Source: Planctomycetaceae bacterium
GTDB taxonomy: Bacteria; Planctomycetota; Planctomycetia; Planctomycetales; Planctomycetaceae
Length of the DNA stretch: 5,826 nucleotides
Direction of reading: 5' to 3'
NCBI GenBank assembly: GCA_016765335.1
Contig: JAESQE010000178.1
Span: 1-5,826, forward strand
Made by a program: the position numbers and the translations under genes. Under the pieces are notes generated by a model that was given only the letters and a program-made list of their open reading frames with translations, was not told the DNA's origin and ran no database searches. Positions 1 to 5,826 of the stretch are shown one piece after another; position 1 is the first letter of the stretch, and every line of letters begins with the position of its first letter.

Positions 1-1191
1 TTCGTCAGGCATGAATTGCGGATGCTCAATCACTGCTCGGTACATATCAACTACATACAAACTTCCATCGGGACCGGTTCTGATATTCACCGGACGAAAC
101 CATTCATTTGTACTGGCCATGAATTCTCGGGGCTGAGACGGATTGACTGCACGGAAAGTTGCGTCATCAATTTCCAGCTCATCCTGATGCACCAGGTTGG
201 CAGTCGGATCGCACACAAATATGCGATCTTTGAACATCGCAGGCATCATCGTGCCTTGATAAACGTGTACGCCGCATGCTGCCGAGTACTGCCCGGCATG
301 GAGATTCGAAGTTGTCCAATTCGCCGAAATTGGAAAGAGCTTGGAATTGACACCTGAAGGGGATACATCCTGCACTAAAGAGCGAATCGGGAGTTTCGGT
401 TGTTGTTGCAAATGTTGATATTGCAGCATGACTTGCATCGCAGGGTTTCTATTCGAACAAACCAGGCGATTTCCCCAGGCATCAAACGACATGCCAAATT
501 GTCCATTTCCTGCAATCGCTTCACAGGCACCTGTTTGAGGATGAAACCGAAAATCGCGTCCCCGTAATTCAATCGGAGCTTTGAGCTTGGGCCAATCTGG
601 ATTCACCACATTAACCAAACCACCTCGTAAACCGTTGGCGACATAAATCCAACCATCAGGCCCTAAAGTGGGGTGATTGGCTCGTAATTGAGGATTTTTC
701 TCTGCGAATCCTTCAAGCCATGTTTCCCGGTGGTCGACTTTGCCATCTCCATCCCGGTCGATCATCCATTCAATTTTTCCAGAAAGCGTGACAATCACTC
801 CCTGTTTCCAAGGCAAAATACTGTTGGCAAACAGTAACTGGTCCGCAAAAACATTTGCTGTCTCGTAGATGCCATCTCCATCTTTGTCCTCTAATATTTT
901 GATGAGCGAAGTTGGCTTCTCTCCCTCATCTGGCCCATTAGGATAATCTCGCATTTCTACGACCCAAAGTCTGCCAGACTCATCAAACGCCAAATCAACA
1001 GGATCAATGACCTGCGGTTCATGAGCAATATTCATCAAAAAAACGCCATCGGGGACGACAAGTGTTTTCTTTTCCTGTGTAACGCTTAGCGGGCCATCTG
1101 CCCAGGCATGAGAATTCAGCAGGAATGTCCCAGCCAAAAAAACAATGGATAAAATACCAGAGCAACAGAATCTTGATGTCGAGGATGTCAT
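1..1191 (-). CDS. PVC-type membrane-bound dehydrogenase-like protein, C-terminus beyond window edge
   Basis: An open frame of 397 codons runs from ATG at 1191 to the left edge without a stop, so only the N-terminal part is visible. Residues 1-31 form a signal peptide: a short polar and basic start, a hydrophobic stretch at about 13-25, and an A-W-A cleavage site at 29-31, so the protein is exported. The rest matches the beta-propeller-like N-terminal domain of the planctomycete 'putative membrane-bound dehydrogenase / PVC-type heme-binding CxxCH' family. Recognisable blocks are LAFDESGRLWVVEMRDYP (about 67-83), NGLRGG (about 186), AACGVHVY (304-311), FVCDPTANLVH (325-335), WFRPVNI (364-370) and YVVDMYRAVIEHPQ (379-392). 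Two DxDxDG loops (102-107, 145-150) resemble calcium-binding EF-hand loops. Known family members are about 1000 residues, with HEAT-like repeats and a C-terminal CxxCH haem site, which would lie outside this window. The start is supported by AAGGAA nine bases upstream. The substrate is unknown, and oxidoreductase activity is inferred from the family name only. Confidence 0.88.
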   Translation of the reverse strand, partial: MTSSTSRFCCSGILSIVFLAGTFLLNSHAWADGPLSVTQEKKTLVVPDGVFLMNIAHEPQVIDPVDLAFDESGRLWVVEMRDYPNGPDEGEKPTSLIKILEDKDGDGIYETANVFADQLLFANSILPWKQGVIVTLSGKIEWMIDRDGDGKVDHRETWLEGFAEKNPQLRANHPTLGPDGWIYVANGLRGGLVNVVNPDWPKLKAPIELRGRDFRFHPQTGACEAIAGNGQFGMSFDAWGNRLVCSNRNPAMQVMLQYQHLQQQPKLPIRSLVQDVSPSGVNSKLFPISANWTTSNLHAGQYSAACGVHVYQGTMMPAMFKDRIFVCDPTANLVHQDELEIDDATFRAVNPSQPREFMASTNEWFRPVNIRTGPDGSLYVVDMYRAVIEHPQFMPDE

Positions 1192-1200
1192 CTCAAAAAG

Positions 1201-1206
1201 TTCCTT
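1201..1206 (-). promoter_or_regulatory. Ribosome binding site of the dehydrogenase-like gene
   Basis: AAGGAA on the minus strand lies nine bases before the ATG at 1191. It fixes that start, which also puts the signal peptide at the very N-terminus. The remaining gap to the SPFH stop codon (1207-1314) shows no convincing promoter or terminator, so it is unclear whether the two genes share a transcript. Confidence 0.6.
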
Positions 1207-1314
1207 AAATCGATGGAAGGTTTTACACGAGGGATGAGTTGTTGGAACAGCGAGTAAATTGAAAAGTTTTAGTTGTCCAGTAGACGAGTCCGATTATCAG
1301 CCTTGTCTAGTAAA

Positions 1315-2418
1315 TTACATTCCTGGTGGCGGTGGCGGAGGAGGGCTACCTGCTACTGCTAACTGAGGAACTTGCTCGAACGGAGTCCAGGCTGGCATCC
1401 CTTGTGTCCAGGCAAAAGTTCCTGGAGAAACTTGTCCGGCTGCGATTGCTTGTGAGAGTTGAGGTAAAGAATAAGGGCCTTGAGTCTGCCCATCTTTAGC
1501 GAGATGCCAGGCAGATTGAACAGGTGGGGGCGGCGGAGGAGTTGCTCCCCCTGAGGCAAACGGATGAGCATTCACCATTTGGTTTGCCATCGCAAAGCCC
1601 ATCCCCATACCAAGCCCTTCTGAAGCACCGCCTCCCGCTGGATTTTCAGCAGCGGTCAGCATCGCTTTCCCCATTTGGAATTGCTGAAATTTTCCCAAGT
1701 CTCCAATCACTCCCATGCTGGATCGAGTGTCAATTGCTTTCTCGACTTCTTCGGGCAGCGAAATATTAACGATAAACAACTGAGGCACATCCAGCCCGTA
1801 CTCATCATCAATACGTTTAATGACAGCTAGTCTTAATTGATCGGAAAGCTCTTGGTAGTTTGCAGCCAAATCCAGTGCAGCGATTTTCGCTTCACCGAGA
1901 ATGTCAGCCATGGAAGTTGCGATGATCGAACGCATCAACTCCGAAATTTCATCGACTTCAAACTGAGAATCGGTGCCAACCAATTCCGTTAATAAGGCGC
2001 GGGGATCACTCGCTCGGAGAACATAGGTTCCAAATGCTCGCAAGCGGATCGGACCAAAGTCAGCATCTCGCATCATGATCGGGTTCGGCGTCCCCCATTT
2101 GAGGTCTGTGATTTTCGTCGTATTGACGAAATACACCTCAGCTTTGAACGCACTGTCAAAGCCATGCTTCCAGCCTTGTAATGTGCTTAAAATCGGAAGA
2201 TTATCGGTCGCCAACTGATAATGTCCCGGCTCAAATACATCAGCCAATTCTCCTCGATGGACGAAAACAGCTAACTGTCCGGGACGCACAATGAGTTCTG
2301 CCCCATTCTTTATCTGGTTATGATAACGAGGAAATCGCCAAACCAATGTATGGCGAGAGTCATCAACCCATTCAACAATATCTACGAATTCAGCTCGAAG
2401 TTTATCGAAAAATCCCAT
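1315..2418 (-). CDS. SPFH/Band 7 domain protein with C-terminal GYF_2 domain
   Basis: This is a complete 367-residue protein. Residues about 1-240 form an SPFH domain of the YdjI / 'virion core protein' type. Conserved blocks are MGFFDKL (1-7), TLVWRFPRY (24-32), PILSTLQGWKHGF (75-87), AEVYFVN (93-99), DLKWGTPNPI (105-114), FGPIRLRAFGTY (121-132) and ISLPEEVEKAID (219-230). A glycine- and methionine-rich linker follows (about 261-282), then PPPPPP (294-299), a GYF_2 domain (about 303-353, with WHLAKDGQTQGPYS and TQGMPAW) and a final tract of seven prolines (359-365). SPFH proteins oligomerise on membranes as scaffolds; GYF domains generally bind proline-rich peptides. Many relatives carry a zinc ribbon in place of the GYF domain. 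No signal peptide or membrane helix is visible with this start. The frame stays open to an ATG at 2490, but the start at 2418 is preferred: it has a good ribosome binding site and matches the family N-terminus. The exact cellular role is unknown. Confidence 0.92.
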   Translation of the reverse strand: MGFFDKLRAEFVDIVEWVDDSRHTLVWRFPRYHNQIKNGAELIVRPGQLAVFVHRGELADVFEPGHYQLATDNLPILSTLQGWKHGFDSAFKAEVYFVNTTKITDLKWGTPNPIMMRDADFGPIRLRAFGTYVLRASDPRALLTELVGTDSQFEVDEISELMRSIIATSMADILGEAKIAALDLAANYQELSDQLRLAVIKRIDDEYGLDVPQLFIVNISLPEEVEKAIDTRSSMGVIGDLGKFQQFQMGKAMLTAAENPAGGGASEGLGMGMGFAMANQMVNAHPFASGGATPPPPPPVQSAWHLAKDGQTQGPYSLPQLSQAIAAGQVSPGTFAWTQGMPAWTPFEQVPQLAVAGSPPPPPPPGM

Positions 2419-2629
2419 ATTTTCACCCCTGATAAAATTGCAGAGAACGACTATAATAAACAATTGTGGTATATTTTGTGTCATCATCACTCGGCTGACA
2501 TCGAGTCGCTATATTTCAGCCCGTTTATGTTACAATAATACCTACTGGATAGTAATTGAAACAGACTCTGATTCATAAATCTGCCACATCCAATAATATA
2601 TTAACGAGCGAATTCGAAACCGGATCAAT
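2419..2629. promoter_or_regulatory. Divergent intergenic region between the SPFH gene and ispH
   Basis: This AT-rich 211-bp region separates two genes that point away from each other, so both promoters are expected here. Fragments resembling sigma-70 boxes exist: TACAAT at 2531-2536 and TTGAAA at 2556-2561 on the plus strand, and ATGACA followed by TATTAT on the minus strand. None forms a pair with normal 16-18 base spacing, so no promoter is called. The stretch just before ispH has only a weak GGAT (2622-2625) as a possible ribosome binding site. No RNA gene or repeat was recognised. Confidence 0.45.
2426..2430 (-). promoter_or_regulatory. Ribosome binding site deciding the SPFH start
   Basis: AGGGG on the minus strand sits seven bases before the ATG at 2418. 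It supports that start over the in-frame ATGs clustered near 2490, which would add 24 residues not expected in the family. Confidence 0.7.
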
Positions 2630-3567
2630 ATGAAAATCATCCTTGCAAATCCACGAGGCTTTTGTGCTGGGGTCAATATGGCAATCCAGTGCCTGGAGCA
2701 GTGCGTCGAATTGTTTGGCTCCAACATTTACGTTTACCACGAAATTGTTCACAATAAATATGTTGTTGAACGATTTTCCAATCAAGGGGTTACTTTTGTA
2801 GACAGTGTCGATGAAGTTCCCGATGGATCTGTTTATTATTTAGTGCACATGGTGTCTCACCCGAAATTCGAGTACAATCAGCCCGGCGAAATTTGCAAAC
2901 CATTGATGCGACCTGCCCGCTGGTCACCAAAGTGCATATCGAAGCGATTCGTTATGCCAAGCAGGGCTATCACATTATATTAATTGGGCATCAAGGGCAC
3001 GATGAAGTCATCGGCACAATGGGAGAAGCTCCCGAGAGCATCACTTTGGTCGAAACGACTGAAGATGTCGATAGTCTTAGTTTCTCTAAGGACGACAAAA
3101 TCGCGTACCTGACTCAAACAACTCTCAGTGTCGAAGAGACACAGGTTGTTATCAGTCAGTTGAAATTGCGATATCCAAATATTGAATCCCCTCCCAAAAG
3201 TGATATCTGTTACGCAACGACAAACCGCCAACATGCTGTCTCGAAGCTGACAACCCAGGCAGATCTAGTCATTGTTTTAGGCAGCCAAAACAGTTCCAAT
3301 AGCAGGCGTCTGAAAGAAATCGCAGCCAGCATGAGTTGTCCGGCCTACTTAATTGATGGAGCCGAAGAGATTAAATCGGAATGGTTCAATGAAGTTGAAA
3401 CGGTGTTAATTACAGCTGGGGCAAGCGCTCCCGAAGTTGTCGTCCAGGAATGTATTAGTTACCTGCAACAAAAATTCGATGCAGAACTCGAAGAAGTGAC
3501 AACACGGGAAGAACATGTGACGTTCCCGACTCCCAAAGAACTGCGTAGTTTGCAAATGCGTTCCTAA
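2630..3567 (+). pseudogene. ispH: 4-hydroxy-3-methylbut-2-enyl diphosphate reductase (IspH/LytB), frameshifted
   Basis: IspH is the cytoplasmic [4Fe-4S] enzyme that converts HMBPP to IPP and DMAPP in the last step of the MEP isoprenoid pathway. The N-terminal piece starts at ATG 2630 with MKIILANPRGFCAGV, which holds the first cluster cysteine (Cys12), then YHEIVHN with the substrate-binding histidine. This frame is right up to about 2839 (70 residues); it then leaves the family and stops at 2981-2983. The family sequence continues in the frame one base back: AHGVSP from 2845, then DATCPLVTKVH with the second cysteine, GHQGHDEVIGTMG with the catalytic Glu region, QTTLS, DICYATTNRQ with the third cysteine, SSNS and TAGASAPE, ending at TAA 3567. 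Adding one T near 2839-2841 restores about 312 residues (E. coli has 316). All key residues are present, so this is either a recent mutation or a sequencing error. dprA follows after 45 bp on the same strand. Confidence 0.93.
2834..2847 (+). other. Frameshift site within ispH
   Basis: In the frame from 2630 the codons TAT TAT TTA GTG CAC give YYLVH, which does not fit IspH. With one extra T in the TTT at 2839-2841 they become TAT TAT TTT AGT GCA CAT, giving YYFSAH followed by GVSP, as in other IspH proteins (compare FSAHGVS in E. coli). The lesion is therefore a single missing base, placed to within a few nucleotides. The site does not fit the X XXY YYZ pattern of programmed -1 frameshifting. 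Confidence 0.88.
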
Positions 3568-3612
3568 TGCCCAGGCAACGCCTTTGCTCTTTGTTTCTGT
3601 GATTCCAGCATC

Positions 3613-4740
3613 ATGAACGATAATCTCTCTGACATTCAAAAAGCATACTTGGCCTTAAATATGGTCAAAGGCATTGGTCCGAGAATGCAGACGCTTTTGT
3701 TGGAACGGTTTGGCTCTCCCGATAAAATTCTCTCTGCCTCTGCCAGCGAATTGGCTGAAGTTCGAGGAGTCGGCAATAAAATCATCGATGCGATTCGAGA
3801 CACTAACCCGCTTGATATTGCCCGCAGAGAATACGAAGAATGCCAACAGAAAGGCATTTCATTTATTTCCTGGGAAGATGAAGGTTACCCAATCTCTCTG
3901 AAGGAAATTTTCGATCCTCCGATTGTACTTTATAAAAAAGGGACCATCGAACCTGTTGACCAACTGGCTGTTGCAATTGTTGGATCAAGAAAATGCACCG
4001 CTTATGGGCGTCGGATTACAGAAAAGTTATCTTCCGGGCTTGCCCGAGCAGGGGTCACCATCATTAGTGGCTTAGCTCGTGGGATTGATTCCATCGCACA
4101 CCGGGCAGCTATGAAGGCTGGCGGGCGAACAATCGCAGTTTGTGCCAACGGCTTGGCAATGACTTACCCACCAGAGCATCACGATCTGGCTGAGGAAATT
4201 TCTCAACAAGGGGCCATTCTGTCGGAATCCCCTTTGAATATGCAGCCCACAAGAGGCTTGTTCCCTCAAAGAAATCGTATTGTCTCAGGATTGAGTCTGG
4301 GAGTTATCGTCATTGAAGCTTCCACAACCAGCGGCACATTACACACCGCTCGCCATGCCATGGAACAGGGACGGGAAATTTTCGCTGTCCCCGGACAAAT
4401 TGATAGCCGTGAAAGTGAAGGGTGTCATCGTCTCATTCGAGATGGTGCAAAATTAATCCAGGGTGTTGATGATATTCTGGAAGAATTAGGACCTCTAATC
4501 GAACCGGTCCAGCCATCTCAGGCAAAGAACACAGAAGTGCGTGTGCCTCGTGAATTAAGTTTAAGCACACAGCAATCAGAAATTCTTAACTTACTGGGAC
4601 TAGAGCCGATCTCAATTGATCTGCTCATCGAACGGGCTGGTATCGAGCCTTCTCGCATTCTTTCAACGCTCACCATTCTTGAAATGAAACGCCTGATTGA
4701 AAGGCTCCCCGGTAACCAGATCTTGCGAATCCCCAGATAA
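3613..4740 (+). CDS. dprA: DNA-processing protein DprA
   Basis: This intact 375-residue protein has the usual three-part DprA layout. Residues about 8-65 contain helix-hairpin-helix-like motifs (VKGIGPRM at 18-25, VRGVGNKI at 50-57). The Rossmann-like core spans about 80-295, with VGSRKCTAYG (123-132), SGLARGID (152-159), GLAMTYPPEH (180-189), FPQRNRIVSGLS (217-228), SGTLHTARHAMEQGREIFAV (240-259) and GCHRLIRDGAKLI (270-282). After a linker, residues about 315-373 form the C-terminal winged-helix domain. DprA binds incoming single-stranded DNA in the cytoplasm, protects it and loads RecA during natural transformation; it is also widespread in bacteria not known to be competent. The start at 3613 is the only plausible one: no Shine-Dalgarno sequence is seen, and no in-frame alternative lies between it and the ispH stop 45 bp upstream. 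It probably shares a transcript with ispH and ends at the terminator at 4758-4792. Confidence 0.96.
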   Translation: MNDNLSDIQKAYLALNMVKGIGPRMQTLLLERFGSPDKILSASASELAEVRGVGNKIIDAIRDTNPLDIARREYEECQQKGISFISWEDEGYPISLKEIFDPPIVLYKKGTIEPVDQLAVAIVGSRKCTAYGRRITEKLSSGLARAGVTIISGLARGIDSIAHRAAMKAGGRTIAVCANGLAMTYPPEHHDLAEEISQQGAILSESPLNMQPTRGLFPQRNRIVSGLSLGVIVIEASTTSGTLHTARHAMEQGREIFAVPGQIDSRESEGCHRLIRDGAKLIQGVDDILEELGPLIEPVQPSQAKNTEVRVPRELSLSTQQSEILNLLGLEPISIDLLIERAGIEPSRILSTLTILEMKRLIERLPGNQILRIPR

Positions 4741-4757
4741 TTCAAGTCTCTAGCATA

Positions 4758-4792
4758 AAAAAGCCACGCACCGTAATTGTGCGTGGCTTTTT
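4758..4792. terminator. Bidirectional intrinsic terminator between dprA and the TPR gene
   Basis: A perfect inverted repeat pairs 4758-4771 (AAAAAGCCACGCAC) with 4779-4792 (GTGCGTGGCTTTTT) around the seven-base loop CGTAATT. The nine-pair core GCCACGCAC is GC-rich, with a T-run after it on the plus strand and, because of the A-run on the other side, also on the minus strand. It lies 17 bases after the dprA stop and between convergent genes, so it can end transcripts from both sides. Confidence 0.93.
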
Positions 4793-4816
4793 CTGAATAA
4801 TCAAAGAACTTCAAAT

Positions 4817-4874
4817 CTCTATGAGTTCAAACGGGGCACAGACATTCCTGTCTGTTTCTTTTGAATTCATAGAG
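4817..4874. repeat. Nested inverted repeat (58-nt stem-loop) downstream of the TPR gene
   Basis: The outer arms at 4817-4831 (CTCTATGAGTTCAAA) and 4860-4874 (TTTGAATTCATAGAG) pair at 14 of 15 positions, the remaining one being a possible G-U pair on one strand. Inside, a perfect seven-base stem pairs ACAGACA (4838-4844) with TGTCTGT (4849-4855) around the loop TTCC. The stems are separated by CGGGGC on one side and TTCT on the other. It starts eight bases after the TPR stop codon in the minus-strand transcript and precedes the intrinsic terminator. It lacks a T-run, so it is not itself a standard terminator. Function unknown; mRNA 3'-end protection is one possibility. Confidence 0.75.
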
Positions 4875-4881
4875 TGGAGTA

Positions 4882-5826
4882 CTACTTCTGAAATTGCTGA
4901 AGTTCAAACTGAGCAGCTCGGTAGGCCGAAAGGAAAGAGGCCTGTGTTTCCAAGCTCTTTGCAAAGTGAGATTTAGCTTGTTCGGGGTTACCACCAGCAG
5001 AAATTCGTAGGCCAACAAAATAATGGCCTTCACATTTCTGGGCAATGGCAGCTTTTGCGTTTTCAGGATTTACTTTTGACAACAATGTTGCCTCATCAAC
5101 TTTTCCCATCAGGTGTAATGTGAGAAGATCAATCCAGTCACGCTCTTCAACAGGCTTGGCAACAGTGCCTGCAAATCGATTGTTGGCCTGTTCTCCCTGT
5201 CCGGAAAGAATCATTGAAGCGTAAGTCCACGGGTTAAGAAATCGCATTTTGCTATTAAGATTAATTGCCTGGTCAAATTGCTGGTACGCTTCAGGATATT
5301 GCTTTAGGAAGAAGTGAGCAAAACCTAATTCTGCATAAGCCATGGGGTTCTTTGGATTAATCTCAATCGCTTTTTTGTAATCTGCAACAGCAGCAACTGC
5401 TTTTCCCTGACGCAAACGGACATTGGCTCGCAATCCAAGAACTGGAGAATTCTCCGGGCGAAGTGTTATTGCATTAGTGAAGCTGAGTTCCGCGGCAGCT
5501 GTTCGGCCCAATTCCATCAGCATGTAACCATGATTGATGTGCCCGACAAAAAATTCCGGATCGAGTTTGATTGCAGATGCAAAGTCAGCTAATGCTTCTT
5601 CCTTTTTATTCATGTTTTTATAGAACATGCCTCGGTTATTGTGAGACATCGGAAGATCGGGATGTGCTTCAATCAACTGACCATAGGCTGCTAAGGCCTC
5701 TGTTGGTTTATTCCCCATTGCATAAGTGTCTGCAATGGCAGTCAACGAAGGGATATGTTTCGGGGCTAAGTTCAATGCTGCTTTGAAATCATTGATCCCT
5801 AAGTCAATTGTCTCATCAATTTGCAA
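4882..5826 (-). CDS. Tetratricopeptide repeat (TPR) protein, start beyond window edge
   Basis: The frame is open from the right edge to TAG at 4882-4884, giving 314 residues. The first visible codon is TTG and falls inside a repeat, so the true start is taken to lie upstream. Numbering from the edge, consecutive 34-residue TPR units cover about 1-192: ends such as AALNLAP (16-22), LIEAHPD (51-57), AIKLDPE (85-91), AITLRPE (119-125), AIEINPK (153-159) and AINLNSK (187-193) are spaced 34-35 residues apart, with the typical small residues and aromatics between. A less regular segment follows (about 194-262), then a final TPR-like pair (CEGHYFVGLRISAGGNPEQA at 265-284, followed by AKSHFAKSLETQ). 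This ending loosely resembles the C-terminal part of NlpI-like TPR proteins. TPR arrays bind protein partners; no catalytic domain, signal peptide or membrane segment is visible in this part. Partner and location are unknown. The gene converges on dprA and shares its bidirectional terminator. Confidence 0.9.
   Translation of the reverse strand: MQIDETIDLGINDFKAALNLAPKHIPSLTAIADTYAMGNKPTEALAAYGQLIEAHPDLPMSHNNRGMFYKNMNKKEEALADFASAIKLDPEFFVGHINHGYMLMELGRTAAAELSFTNAITLRPENSPVLGLRANVRLRQGKAVAAVADYKKAIEINPKNPMAYAELGFAHFFLKQYPEAYQQFDQAINLNSKMRFLNPWTYASMILSGQGEQANNRFAGTVAKPVEERDWIDLLTLHLMGKVDEATLLSKVNPENAKAAIAQKCEGHYFVGLRISAGGNPEQAKSHFAKSLETQASFLSAYRAAQFELQQFQK

Noticed and set aside
16..357. Plus-strand reading frame of 113 codons inside the dehydrogenase-like gene
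   Set aside because: It lies antisense to a continuous, family-matching minus-strand frame, and its translation resembles no known protein.
1207..1314. Possible promoter for the dehydrogenase-like gene (TGGACA on the minus strand)
   Set aside because: The hexamer has no acceptable -10 partner at 16-18 bases: the best candidate matches only two or three positions.
2419..2490. Longer SPFH protein starting at ATG 2490 with a hydrophobic N-terminal stretch
   Set aside because: The added 24 residues do not belong to the family, which starts at MGFFDKL-like sequence, and the ATG at 2418 has a well-spaced AGGGG. The hydrophobic look comes from AT-rich upstream DNA.
2834..2850. Programmed -1 ribosomal frameshifting as an explanation for the split ispH
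   Set aside because: The bases TAT TAT TTA G do not form an X XXY YYZ slippery heptamer in the starting frame. Slippage of tRNA-Tyr from TAT to TTA would pair poorly, and I know of no IspH made this way.
3568..3612. Possible hairpin or terminator between ispH and dprA
   Set aside because: Only a three-base stem (GGC-AAC-GCC) is present, with no following T-run, so it would not end transcription.
4518..4814. Minus-strand reading frame of 98 codons across the dprA 3' end and the terminator
   Set aside because: It overlaps the conserved winged-helix region of dprA on the opposite strand and starts within the intergenic region on the far side of the terminator, with no recognisable protein similarity.

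Overview
The window looks like chromosomal DNA from a planctomycete of moderate GC content. The main evidence is the gene at the left edge, an exported protein of the PVC-type (Planctomycetes-Verrucomicrobia) membrane-bound dehydrogenase family. The SPFH-GYF protein, the MEP-pathway gene ispH and the frequent weak or absent Shine-Dalgarno sequences are compatible with this. Genus cannot be assigned from the sequence alone.

Layout, left to right. (1) 1-1191, minus strand: N-terminal 397 residues of the PVC-type dehydrogenase-like protein, with a signal peptide; its C-terminus lies beyond the left edge. (2) 1315-2418, minus strand: a complete 367-residue SPFH (band 7) protein with a C-terminal GYF_2 domain between two polyproline tracts. 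(3) 2419-2629: a 211-bp divergent intergenic region holding the upstream signals for the SPFH gene and for ispH. (4) 2630-3567, plus strand: ispH (lytB), split by what looks like one missing base near 2839-2841. (5) 3613-4740, plus strand: an intact dprA, 45 bp downstream of ispH and probably co-transcribed with it. (6) 4741-4881: a convergent intergenic region with a strong bidirectional intrinsic terminator and a second, nested hairpin. (7) 4882-5826, minus strand: C-terminal part of a TPR protein whose start lies beyond the right edge.

The genes do not form one pathway. IspH is the last enzyme of isoprenoid precursor synthesis, DprA loads RecA on incoming single-stranded DNA, and the other three are a probable exported oxidoreductase or sugar-binding protein, a membrane-associated scaffold protein and a TPR scaffold. 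I see no insertion sequence, CRISPR array, tRNA, rRNA or defence system. The most notable feature is the ispH frameshift, because both halves are otherwise well conserved and the enzyme is normally essential where the MEP pathway is the only isoprenoid route. Also worth attention are the GYF/polyproline tail of the SPFH protein and the nested hairpin behind the TPR gene.
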